A stretch of DNA of 12,525 nucleotides from the NCBI RefSeq assembly GCF_937875265.1, contig NZ_CALLXM010000022.1, positions 1 to 12,525 on the forward strand. Reading direction: 5' to 3'. Both the position numbers and the translations under genes were made by a program. The notes beneath the pieces are model-generated. The model was not told the origin of the DNA, ran no database searches, and saw only the letters and a program-made list of their open reading frames with translations. This document shows positions 1-6,636 of the stretch, piece by piece. Each line of letters starts with the position of its first letter. Within the stretch, counting starts at the first letter, position 1. This DNA comes from an uncultured Acetobacter sp. (GTDB lineage Bacteria; Pseudomonadota; Alphaproteobacteria; Acetobacterales; Acetobacteraceae).

Positions 1-1175
1 TCCATCTTGCGGGCGGCTTTTTCACGCGCAGCAGAAAGGCGGGTGGCAGCCTGCTCATACTGAGCGCGTGCTTCTTTGACGGCCTGCTCCAGCGCATCCA
101 GCTGCGTGGCGCCGGTTTCCAGTGCGGTCAGGCGAGCGGACAGATTTGCAAGCAAGGCTGCCAGATCATCCACCGTCACGTCGTGCTTGCGGGCTGCGGC
201 ACGCAGGGCAAACAGGCGTTCTTCAATTTCTTCCAGCAGGCGCGGGTTGGCCTCGGACTCGTCTGCGAGGCGGGAAAGGAGCGTTTCTGCTTCTGCCAGA
301 GCATTTTCAGCACTTTCCAACGCGGCGAGAGCTTCGTTGGTGCGGGTTTCCAGCGGGTCGATCGCTGTTTTTTCAGCAGAGGAGGGGACCGGGAGCAAGC
401 GTTGAAGAGCGCGGCTGGCTCCACGGAGGGCGGCTGCGGGGCCGCTATTGCGTTTCTCACGCGGTGTCAGTTCTGCAAGGGCCGCGGCAATGGCTTCGCC
501 GCGGCGTTCAGACTGTTGCAGGCTGTGGCGCTGCACGGCCAGCTGTTCCTCTTCACCCGGCTGCGGGCTGAGGGTGCTGAGTTCTTCTACGGTGTGGCGT
601 AACCATTCTTCTTCCCGCGCTGCCTCATGCAGGCTTTTGCGGGCAGCTTCCAGATCCCGGCTCAGGCTCTGCCAGGCATCAAATGCAAGGGCGACATTGC
701 GCAGCAGGCTGCCCGAAACCCCGTAAGCATCCAGCAGGCCACGATGGGTGCTGGAATCGGCCAGCCCCATCTGCTCATGCTGGCCCTGAATTTCCACCAG
801 AGCGGCTGCGACCCGGCGCATGAGGGTAATCCCCACCGGCTGGTCATTAATCCACGCGCGGGACCGGCCTTCTTTGGAGACAATGCGGCGGAGCATTAGC
901 GGTTCACCCGCTTCTGCCGGAATGTCCTGCTCTTTCAGGAGTAAATAGGCTGGGTGATTTTGGGGGATATCGAAACTGGCCGTCACGCGGGCTTCTTCTG
1001 CTCCCGCGCGGACAAGCCCGGCATTGGCACGTTCGCCCAGAGCAAGCCCAAGACTGTCCAGCAGGATGGATTTACCCGCCCCGGTTTCACCCGTCAGGGC
1101 CGTAAAACCGGCGTGCAGGGAAAGATCCAGTGCTTCAATCAGTACGACGTCCCTGATGGAAAGGTTTGTCAGCAT
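1..1175 (-). CDS. recN: DNA repair protein RecN (N-terminal 391 residues; 3' end beyond the window)
   Basis: RecN is a cytoplasmic SMC-like ATPase that acts in recombinational repair of double-strand breaks. I translated the minus strand from the ATG at 1175 and it stays open to the window edge. The N-terminus reads MLTNLSIRDVVLIEALDLSL, followed by a Walker A motif GETGAGKS (residues 29-36) and the RecN-typical Q-loop region VEIQGQHEQ (127-135). From about residue 165 onward it is Glu/Ala/Arg/Leu-rich and heptad-like, as expected for the coiled-coil arm. The family is usually about 550-560 residues, so the second half of the arm, the signature motif and Walker B lie outside the window. The ribosome-binding site is weak (CCGGA, about 7 bases before ATG), but homology begins right at this Met. 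The gene follows bamD after 147 bases that hold a terminator, a promoter and an SOS box, so it appears to be its own transcription unit. The family assignment is secure. Confidence 0.95.
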   Translation of the reverse strand, partial: MLTNLSIRDVVLIEALDLSLHAGFTALTGETGAGKSILLDSLGLALGERANAGLVRAGAEEARVTASFDIPQNHPAYLLLKEQDIPAEAGEPLMLRRIVSKEGRSRAWINDQPVGITLMRRVAAALVEIQGQHEQMGLADSSTHRGLLDAYGVSGSLLRNVALAFDAWQSLSRDLEAARKSLHEAAREEEWLRHTVEELSTLSPQPGEEEQLAVQRHSLQQSERRGEAIAAALAELTPREKRNSGPAAALRGASRALQRLLPVPSSAEKTAIDPLETRTNEALAALESAENALAEAETLLSRLADESEANPRLLEEIEERLFALRAAARKHDVTVDDLAALLANLSARLTALETGATQLDALEQAVKEARAQYEQAATRLSAAREKAARKM

Positions 1176-1198
1176 GATGATGTCCGGTCTGAAAGACT

Positions 1199-1213
1199 GT
1201 TCACTATACGTTC
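1199..1213 (-). promoter_or_regulatory. LexA (SOS) operator of recN, GTTC-N7-GTTC type
   Basis: The plus strand reads GTTC ACTATAC GTTC, which is GAAC-N7-GAAC on the coding strand. This is the direct-repeat SOS box established for alphaproteobacterial LexA. It sits 23 bases before the recN ATG and just downstream of a TATAAG -10 element, so bound LexA would cover the predicted transcription start. The motif match is exact. LexA binding is inferred, since no lexA gene is visible here. Confidence 0.8.
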
Positions 1214-1219
1214 TTGGGC

Positions 1220-1248
1220 CTTATAGCCTTCGTGTTCTGTTTTGTCTG
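1220..1248 (-). promoter_or_regulatory. Predicted sigma70-type promoter of recN
   Basis: On the minus strand there is CAGACA (1248-1243; 4 of 6 to TTGACA), a 17-base spacer, and TATAAG (1225-1220; 5 of 6 to TATAAT). The predicted start is near 1213, at the edge of the SOS box, giving a leader of about 38 bases. It lies just after the U-tract of the bamD terminator. A second possible -10, TATAGT, is inside the SOS box (1208-1203) but has no good -35. Confidence 0.55.
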
Positions 1249-1252
1249 CCTA

Positions 1253-1296
1253 TAAAAACAACAAACCCACGCGGAGAACAGGGCTCCTGCGTGGGT
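1253..1296 (-). terminator. Intrinsic terminator after bamD
   Basis: On the minus strand, ACCCACGC (1296-1289) pairs with GCGTGGGT (1272-1265). This is extended by GGAG/CTCC (1287-1284 with 1276-1273) around one bulged base (1288), giving a 12-bp stem with a 7-base loop. A T-rich tract follows (1264-1253, TTTGTTGTTTTT). It lies 27 bases after the bamD stop and separates bamD from the recN promoter. Confidence 0.85.
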
Positions 1297-1312
1297 CTGG
1301 TTTTGCTCGGTT

Positions 1313-1337
1313 CCTGTTCTGCTTAGCGCAGAACAGG
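1313..1337 (-). repeat. Perfect 10-bp inverted repeat with the bamD stop codon in its loop
   Basis: CCTGTTCTGC (1313-1322) and GCAGAACAGG (1328-1337) are exact reverse complements around a 5-base loop. The bamD TAA (1325-1323) lies in that loop. It has no T-tract of its own, so it is not a terminator by itself. It could be a 3'-end stabilising or regulatory hairpin. Confidence 0.7.
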
Positions 1338-2336
1338 GGCCTGATCGACTTGCGGTTCAACCGGCTGCCGTTTAACGGGCTGGACCGGAGCCGTTTTAAT
1401 ATCCATTGGCTGCGGCGCGCCGGAGGGCGACAGAGCTGATGGCGCAGGGGCCGTTCCGGCAGCGGTTGGCGGCTGTGTGCTGGCAGGCGCTTTTGCCGGC
1501 GCGCTGATAACTTTGCCCGGAACCGGGAAGTTGTCGCTCAGCAGCTTATAGCGTTTCAGGTTGTTATACGCGTAGCGGTACCACTTGCTGCCCGGATAGT
1601 TATAGCCAAGCACAATACCGGATTTACGCGCCTGATCCGTCAGGCCTAGGTCCAGATAGACTTCCACCATACGTTCAAGGGCTTCAGGAACATGGTTGGT
1701 GGTCTGAAAATCCTGCACAACGCGCTGATAGCGGTTAACTGCAGCTTCGTAGTTACGCTCTTCCTGATAGTAACGGCCTACCAGCATTTCCTTGCCGGCG
1801 AGATGGTCGCGGCACAGATCAATTTTCAGCTGAGCGTCACGTGCGTATTGAGACTGCGGGAAGCGGGTAATGACTTCCTCCAGTGCGTCCATAGCTTCTA
1901 CAGTGCCCTGCTGGTCACGCTTGACGTCTGCAATCTGCTCATAAAAACAGAGGGCGCGCAGGTAATAAGCATATGCCGCATCAGCACTGGTGGGGTGCAG
2001 GCCAATAAAGCGATTTAGCTGCTGCACGGCCTCAGGATATTTACCCTTCAGATAATAAGAATACCCTTCCATCAGCTGCGCATTCGCGATGTAGCCGGAA
2101 TAAGGGTAATTCTGCTGCAGGACCTCAAACTCGGCGGAGGCCAGCGTGTAACGCTGGGTGCGCAGAGCATCAATCCCGTTATTATACAGGGTTTCAGGGG
2201 AGGCCAGCTTGGGAGCCGGAGCGGGTTTTCCGCCGCCGAAAAGGCTGCACCCGGACAAGCCCAAAAGCAGACCAGCCGACGCCAGACGGCGAATGCGACA
2301 GCGAACGGAAAGAGGATTGATGAGGCTCACAGACAT
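1323..2336 (-). CDS. bamD: Outer membrane assembly lipoprotein BamD (ComL/YfiO family)
   Basis: BamD is the essential lipoprotein of the BAM complex. It sits on the periplasmic face of the outer membrane and helps BamA fold beta-barrel proteins. The 337-residue product has a basic N-terminus (CRIRR), a hydrophobic stretch and a lipobox LSGC with the acylated Cys at 30. Residues 45-265 form a TPR-like helical body, including YPYSGYIANAQLMEGYSYYLKGKYPEA-type repeats and the family motif LHPTSADAAYAYYLRAL (113-129). Residues 270-337 are an odd Pro/Ala/Gln-rich tail, likely disordered, that makes the protein longer than the roughly 245-residue E. coli form. The start fits the signal peptide; AAGAG lies upstream. 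The 91-base gap to lpxC holds a possible -10 (TATAAG, 2366-2361) without a convincing -35, so co-transcription with lpxC is plausible. It ends in an intrinsic terminator. Confidence 0.93.
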   Translation of the reverse strand: MSVSLINPLSVRCRIRRLASAGLLLGLSGCSLFGGGKPAPAPKLASPETLYNNGIDALRTQRYTLASAEFEVLQQNYPYSGYIANAQLMEGYSYYLKGKYPEAVQQLNRFIGLHPTSADAAYAYYLRALCFYEQIADVKRDQQGTVEAMDALEEVITRFPQSQYARDAQLKIDLCRDHLAGKEMLVGRYYQEERNYEAAVNRYQRVVQDFQTTNHVPEALERMVEVYLDLGLTDQARKSGIVLGYNYPGSKWYRYAYNNLKRYKLLSDNFPVPGKVISAPAKAPASTQPPTAAGTAPAPSALSPSGAPQPMDIKTAPVQPVKRQPVEPQVDQAPVLR

Positions 2337-2427
2337 CCCGGCTCTTCAAATGGAACACGTCTTATAGCACGCATAGCGCCCAAGAAAAGGGAATGAAGAC
2401 GCTCTTTGTGTTTTGAGGCGTTTGATC

Positions 2428-3408
2428 TCAGGCCGCAACGCGGGAAAAGCTTGCGTGGGCAGGGACATAGCGCCAGGCAGAGGGGTCTGCAAACAGGGCT
2501 CGCAGCACCTTGTTATTCAGGCAATGGCCAGAACGGTGGCCGGTAAAGCGTGCCCGCAGGGGAGCGCCAGCCAGATAAAGATCCCCCACAGCATCCATAA
2601 CCTTGTGGCGGATGAATTCGTCCGGACAGCGTAGGCCGGACGGGTTGAGAATCTGGTCTCCATCCACAACGATGGCGTTATCCAGTGAGCCGCCACGGGC
2701 CAGGCCGGCTTTGTGCAGGGCTTCAATCTCGTGCCGGAGGGTAAAGGTTCTGTTGCGGGCCAGTTCGCTCCGGAACGTGGCGGGCGTCAGTTCGGTTGAG
2801 AACGTCTGCTTGCCAATGGCTTCAGCCGGGAAATCAATGCTCAGGGCCAGATGCAGGTTCTGAACCGGGGCTGGGCTAAGTTCAACAAATGCGCCGTTCT
2901 GTTCAACCCGAACCGTGCGCAAAACATCAATGCGATGCCGCACAGCGTCCTGAGCGACGCGGCCAGCGCAATCCATCAGAAAAACGAAATCGGCAGCGGA
3001 GCCATCAAATACCGGAATTTCGGGGCCGTTGACCAGCACCAGCACATTATCGATCCCGCAGCCATTCAGGGCGGCCATCAGATGTTCAACGGTGGCAATC
3101 CGGTTAGTCGGATTATTTACATCTCCCAGAACGGTGCTGAGGCGTGTGTCCACCACGTAATCAAATCGGGCAGGAAGCAGGGCAGCGTTCAGGTCGGAGC
3201 GTTTAAACACAATGCCATGCCCAGCAGGGGCAGGCTGAAGGGTGAGTGTAATGCACGCACCTGTATGCAAACCAGTTCCAACGCAGGAAATGGCGTGGTG
3301 CAGAGTATGCTGCACCGCAAGCGGGCGAGTTGCCGGGGGGGGTGTAAGGCCAGAAACAGACTCCGGTGGAGCGGAGCGTATCATCGGTTCCATCAGCAGA
3401 CTGTCCAT
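2428..3408 (-). CDS. lpxC: UDP-3-O-acyl-N-acetylglucosamine deacetylase LpxC
   Basis: LpxC is the zinc-dependent deacetylase that carries out the committed step of lipid A synthesis in the cytoplasm. The family signatures are all present: GLHTG near the N-terminus, VEHLMAAL (Glu general base and first zinc His), HKVMDAVGDLYL (second zinc His and zinc Asp) and HRSGHCLNN (catalytic His). I chose the ATG at 3408 (326 residues), because homology to LpxC starts about 30 residues later and the E. coli protein is 305. In-frame ATGs at 3393 and 3384 are also possible. The frame stays open upstream to a TTG at 3486 (352 residues), but that stretch is basic, unlike LpxC, and crowds the ftsZ terminator. 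No clear Shine-Dalgarno decides the start: AGAG is 2 bases and AGGA 14 bases upstream of 3408. Only weak promoter candidates lie between 3409 and 3506. bamD follows after 91 bases. Confidence 0.93.
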   Translation of the reverse strand: MDSLLMEPMIRSAPPESVSGLTPPPATRPLAVQHTLHHAISCVGTGLHTGACITLTLQPAPAGHGIVFKRSDLNAALLPARFDYVVDTRLSTVLGDVNNPTNRIATVEHLMAALNGCGIDNVLVLVNGPEIPVFDGSAADFVFLMDCAGRVAQDAVRHRIDVLRTVRVEQNGAFVELSPAPVQNLHLALSIDFPAEAIGKQTFSTELTPATFRSELARNRTFTLRHEIEALHKAGLARGGSLDNAIVVDGDQILNPSGLRCPDEFIRHKVMDAVGDLYLAGAPLRARFTGHRSGHCLNNKVLRALFADPSAWRYVPAHASFSRVAA

Positions 3409-3506
3409 GGCTCTGGTGTTTTTCCTGCGCGGTTTAAAAGACGTGCAGGTTAACGCTAAAGCCCGCTTTCTGTTCTGGCGAGTCAATCATTATTGCCGTC
3501 TATTAC

Positions 3507-3541
3507 ATAAAAAACCGCGCCGCATTTTTGGTGCGACGCGG
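3507..3541 (-). terminator. Intrinsic terminator after ftsZ
   Basis: On the minus strand, CCGCGTCGCA (3541-3532) pairs with TGCGGCGCGG (3524-3515), giving a 10-bp GC-rich stem with one T-G wobble and loop CCAAAAA. Six T residues follow directly (3514-3509). It lies 17 bases after the ftsZ stop and should end the division-gene transcript before lpxC. Confidence 0.9.
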
Positions 3542-3558
3542 CAGAAAACTACGCCTTT

Positions 3559-5115
3559 TTACTGGCGGCGCAGGAAGGTCGGAATTTCAAGTCCTGCGTC
3601 ATCTGTATCAGCAGGCCGCACGCTTGGGCCCTGTTGAGCAGGGCTGACCATCGGGCGCTGCTGTTCCATGGCTGGTTCATTCCGCGGTTCAGGCAGGCCA
3701 GTGCGTCGGAATGCGCCGGTTACGCGGCCAAACAGGCTGCGTGAAGAAGGTTGGCTGGATTCTGGCAGATACGGGGAGCGCGGGGCTTCTGTAAACAGAC
3801 CGGCACGCGGGGAGGCTGTCGGGCGCTGCGGTTGAGCCTGTGAGGGTGCGGTGGCCGGTGCAGTGTTAATCTGGCCAGGCACGCTATGTGCAGGCGGCGG
3901 GGCAACATGCTGGCCACCCGGCTGCGGCTGATAAGCCTGCTGAGCAGGAACTGCCGGGCGCGGCTGCGCTGGCCGCTGCATCTGGGTGGCATCTGCACGC
4001 GGGGCAGCAGGCTGCTGCATGGTCGAAGTGGGCTGAGGAGCGCCAGTCAGGACAGACGGGCCTGTACCTGTGGCCAGAGTCTGCTGTTCTGCCTGAACGT
4101 CATTTTCAACAGCGACCAGATGTGGCCGGTCAGCGGGCTGCGAACCGATATCAATCCCCGTAGCAACAACGGATACGCGGATTTTGCCGTTCATGGTCTC
4201 ATCAATAATGGAACCGAAGATCATGTTCGCATCTTCGGCCACTTCACGGCGGATGCGGTTACAGGCTTCGTCCACTTCAAAGAACGTCATGTCTTCGCCG
4301 CCGGTGACGTTTACCAGCAGACCCTGCGCACCGGACATGCAGGTGTCTTCCAGCAGCGGGTTGGCAATAGCAGCTTCCGCGGCTTCAACGGCGCGGTTTT
4401 CGCCTTCGCCTTCGCCTGTCCCCATCATGGCTTTGCCCATTTCCGCCATTACGCTGCGGATATCTGCAAAATCGAGGTTGATATAACCCGGTGCCATCAT
4501 CAGGTCGGTCACGCCTCGTACACCCATGTAGAGCACATGGTCTGCCATCTTATAGGCTTCACGCAGCGTCGTGCGTTCACTGGCAACACGGAATAGATTC
4601 TGGTTGGGAATAACGATCAGCGTGTCAACATACTGCTGAAGTTCTTTGATGCCGTCTTCCGCGATGCGGGCGCGGCGCTTGCCTTCATAGTCAAACGGCT
4701 TGCTGACAACACCAACCGTCAGAATATTCCGCTCGCGTGCCATGCGTGCAATGACAGGTGCCGCTCCGGTGCCTGTGCCGCCGCCCATGCCGGTGGTGAT
4801 GAATACCATGTGGCAGCCATCAAGGTAACGGGCGAGCTCATCTGCTGCTTCTTCCGCAGCACCACGGCCAACTTCCGGTTTTGCACCAGCGCCTAAACCG
4901 TGGGTCAGATGCGGACCAAGCTGTACGCGGCGGTCTGCGCGGCTTTTAGCAAGGCTCTGCGCATCCGTGTTGGCCACAACAAATTCCACGCCCTGAAGGC
5001 TGGACGCAATCATGTTATCGACTGCGTTCGTGCCACCGCCCCCAACACCAAAAACCGTAATTTTTGGTGAAAAATCAGCATGTGTCTGAGGTGGAACGGT
5101 CAGGTTCAGTGTCAT
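3559..5115 (-). CDS. ftsZ: Cell division GTPase FtsZ
   Basis: FtsZ is the tubulin-like GTPase that forms the cytokinetic ring at midcell. The 518-residue product shows the nucleotide-binding GVGGGGTNAV (23-32), the tubulin signature GGGTGTG (111-117) and the T7 synergy loop NLDFADIR (213-220, with both catalytic Asp). The globular core ends near residue 325. A Pro/Gln/Ala-rich linker (about 326-505) follows, much longer than in E. coli FtsZ (383 residues total). The conserved C-terminal peptide LEIPTFLRRQ closes the protein and is where FtsA and other tethers are expected to bind. Inside the linker, SLFGRVTGAFRR (460-471) looks like a short amphipathic helix. A good Shine-Dalgarno (GGGAGA, 5126-5121) is 5 bases before ATG. 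Unlike its upstream neighbours it is not overlap-coupled: 84 AT-rich bases with likely promoter elements separate it from ftsA, and a strong terminator follows. Confidence 0.98.
   Translation of the reverse strand: MTLNLTVPPQTHADFSPKITVFGVGGGGTNAVDNMIASSLQGVEFVVANTDAQSLAKSRADRRVQLGPHLTHGLGAGAKPEVGRGAAEEAADELARYLDGCHMVFITTGMGGGTGTGAAPVIARMARERNILTVGVVSKPFDYEGKRRARIAEDGIKELQQYVDTLIVIPNQNLFRVASERTTLREAYKMADHVLYMGVRGVTDLMMAPGYINLDFADIRSVMAEMGKAMMGTGEGEGENRAVEAAEAAIANPLLEDTCMSGAQGLLVNVTGGEDMTFFEVDEACNRIRREVAEDANMIFGSIIDETMNGKIRVSVVATGIDIGSQPADRPHLVAVENDVQAEQQTLATGTGPSVLTGAPQPTSTMQQPAAPRADATQMQRPAQPRPAVPAQQAYQPQPGGQHVAPPPAHSVPGQINTAPATAPSQAQPQRPTASPRAGLFTEAPRSPYLPESSQPSSRSLFGRVTGAFRRTGLPEPRNEPAMEQQRPMVSPAQQGPSVRPADTDDAGLEIPTFLRRQ
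4399..4416. repeat. Three perfect TTCGCC hexamers within ftsZ
   Basis: Three tandem copies of TTCGCC encode the GEGEGE run (residues 234-239) in the FtsZ segment AMMGTGEGEGENRA, a place where other FtsZ proteins carry short variable loops. It is in frame and does not disrupt the gene. Confidence 0.6.
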
Positions 5116-5153
5116 GAGGCTCTCCCGGGCAGCTGAGGCAAACTATCGAAGTC

Positions 5154-5203
5154 TTTAGATGGATGCTAGAGCTAAGTTATCAATATTTCTCTAAGTATAT
5201 CAA
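5154..5203 (-). promoter_or_regulatory. Candidate ftsZ promoter region
   Basis: Two overlapping sigma70-like options are visible on the minus strand. The first is TTGATA (5203-5198), a 16-base spacer and GATAAC (5181-5176). The second is TTGATA (5183-5178), an 18-base spacer and TCTAAA (5159-5154). Both use TTGATA (5 of 6 to TTGACA); the -10 elements are 4 of 6. The region is markedly AT-rich for this GC-rich window, and it is the only non-overlapping junction between ftsW and ftsZ. I cannot tell which option is used. Confidence 0.4.
5172..5203 (-). repeat. Tandem direct repeat in the ftsA-ftsZ gap, overlapping possible ftsZ promoter elements
   Basis: On the minus strand TTGATATACTTAG (5203-5191) is followed by 7 bases (AGAAATA) and then TTGATAACTTAG (5183-5172). 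The copies differ by one inserted base and are spaced 19-20 bases apart, close to two helical turns. The first copy overlaps the ftsA stop codon (5202-5200). The spacing suits a dimeric or tandem DNA-binding protein, but no regulator is identified. TTAG-N7-TTGA within it is a 6-of-8 match to the CtrA box TTAA-N7-TTAA. Confidence 0.6.
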
Positions 5204-6636
5204 ACTCTGTCACGAATAAAAGCGACGAGTTTTTGTAATATGCCTGAGGGTGGAGCTTCGCGGAATTCGACATCGCCAAACGGCCGTTCTGCACTGGCCG
5301 CCCAGGACAGCAGGCCAGCCGCGGTTGCAAAACCTGCCGCAGCTGCCGTGTTTTCCGGAAGCCCAATGATATGCTTGGGCCTCCCCAGCCGGACAGAACG
5401 TGTAAAGGCTGGTCCGCCCGGTCGTCCCTTAGTAGCTGGCGAGCCAAGAATACGTTCAGCCAGCGGGCGCATGCCATCCAGCAGAGAGGCACCACCTGTC
5501 AGAACAATTCGGCCACTGGCAGCATTGCCCAGTCCCGCGCCATCAAGCTTTTCACGTACCAACTCCAGCGTTTCTTCCATACGAGGCCTGATAATACGCC
5601 CTAGTTGTGCGCGGGAAATCTGTTCAAAATGAGGAACATCATTGCCCAGAAGCTCGACCGTCAGAATTTCATCTTCCACATCGGAAGAGAGATCCGCGCT
5701 GCCGTAAACTGTCTTGAGCCGTTCTGCATTTTCTAAAGATGTGCTTAAGCCCCGCGCTATATCACGCGTAACATGCAGGCCCCCCACGCTGATCTGCGCG
5801 GTGTGCAGGATCTGCCCTTCTCCAAACACTGCGAGTGAGGTCGTGCCACCACCCATTTCCACAACCGTTGTGCCCAGTTCACGTTCGTCCGCATCCAGAA
5901 CGGACAGACCGGAAGCCATGGGGGAAGAGACCAGCGCTTCCAGCTTGAGTTCTGCCCGGCTCAAAACAGTTTCAAGATTAAGCAACGCGGTGGAGGCAGC
6001 ATCAATAATATGCAGGCGGGCCTTCAGCGTCTCACACAAATGGCCGCGCGGGTCTGCAACGCCTTCGGTGTCATCCACCGTAAAATCAATTGGCAGGGTG
6101 TGTACTACATCCCGCCCGTCTACCGTGGCCTGAACGCGGCCTTCCGTGACCACCCGGCGAATATCGGCTTCTGTCACCACACGCCCGCCGACCGGCCAGC
6201 GCACATTGAACAACCGGCTGGCAGGATGCCCGCAGGACAAATTAACCACCACACGGTCAATCGTGCGCTCAGCCATCAGTTCTGCCTGCCCGACGGTGGC
6301 GCGAATAGCGGCTTCCGCAGCCTGAAGGTCCGTAATGGCACCGTTCCGCACGCCGGCGGAGCGCCGCCAGCCACAGCCAATTACTTTAAGGCTGCCATTG
6401 GGCTCACCCTTGCCAATCAGGCAGGTGATTTTGGTGGAGCCAATATCCAGCACGGCAGAATAGCCATTGCGCCAGGCATGCTGGCGTTTGTTGGCCTCAG
6501 ACGGAGGGAGCGGCAGAATGGTGTCATCCCCGCTCATCCGCAGGCCGGATGCGGCAGCAGCCGTTCCGGCTTTCTTGCGCAGACGGGCCTGCGCATCGGA
6601 ATTGAGTGAGAAGGAGGGGCGCGCGCGGTCTATCAT
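5200..6636 (-). CDS. ftsA: Cell division protein FtsA
   Basis: FtsA is an actin-like ATPase that anchors FtsZ filaments to the inner membrane and recruits later divisome proteins. The 478-residue product has the actin-fold phosphate-1 motif VLDIGSTKITCLIG (62-75), the FtsA 1C subdomain (about 138-230), phosphate-2 VVEMGGGTTSLAVF (258-271) and the adenosine motif IVLTGGASLLDGM (377-389). The amphipathic C-terminal membrane-targeting helix ILQKLVAFIRDRV (466-478) is intact. It carries about 58 extra residues before the actin core, basic then Pro-containing, compared with E. coli FtsA (420). The start at 6636 is supported by an ATGA overlap with the ftsQ stop and an AGGGAA upstream. An internal Met34 (ATG at 6537) has no obvious ribosome-binding site. 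Its stop lies in the tandem repeat that precedes ftsZ. Confidence 0.97.
   Translation of the reverse strand: MIDRARPSFSLNSDAQARLRKKAGTAAAASGLRMSGDDTILPLPPSEANKRQHAWRNGYSAVLDIGSTKITCLIGKGEPNGSLKVIGCGWRRSAGVRNGAITDLQAAEAAIRATVGQAELMAERTIDRVVVNLSCGHPASRLFNVRWPVGGRVVTEADIRRVVTEGRVQATVDGRDVVHTLPIDFTVDDTEGVADPRGHLCETLKARLHIIDAASTALLNLETVLSRAELKLEALVSSPMASGLSVLDADERELGTTVVEMGGGTTSLAVFGEGQILHTAQISVGGLHVTRDIARGLSTSLENAERLKTVYGSADLSSDVEDEILTVELLGNDVPHFEQISRAQLGRIIRPRMEETLELVREKLDGAGLGNAASGRIVLTGGASLLDGMRPLAERILGSPATKGRPGGPAFTRSVRLGRPKHIIGLPENTAAAAGFATAAGLLSWAASAERPFGDVEFREAPPSGILQKLVAFIRDRV

Noticed and set aside
76..602. Several plus-strand open frames opposite recN
   Set aside because: The minus-strand frame through this region encodes continuous RecN coiled coil, so these are shadows.
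2395..2427. Possible weak terminator after lpxC
   Set aside because: The stem is only about six pairs with a bulge and a 10-base loop, and there is no proper T-tract, so I do not call it.
3431..3486. lpxC promoter candidates (TTGACT at 3486-3481; TTTAGC with TTTAAA)
   Set aside because: TTGACT has no acceptable -10 at 16-19 bases, and the other pair matches only 3 of 6 and 4 of 6, so neither is supportable as a feature.
3886..4596. A 236-codon open frame on the plus strand opposite ftsZ
   Set aside because: It is fully antisense to the ftsZ core and linker, has no promoter or family features, and ftsZ itself is unambiguous.
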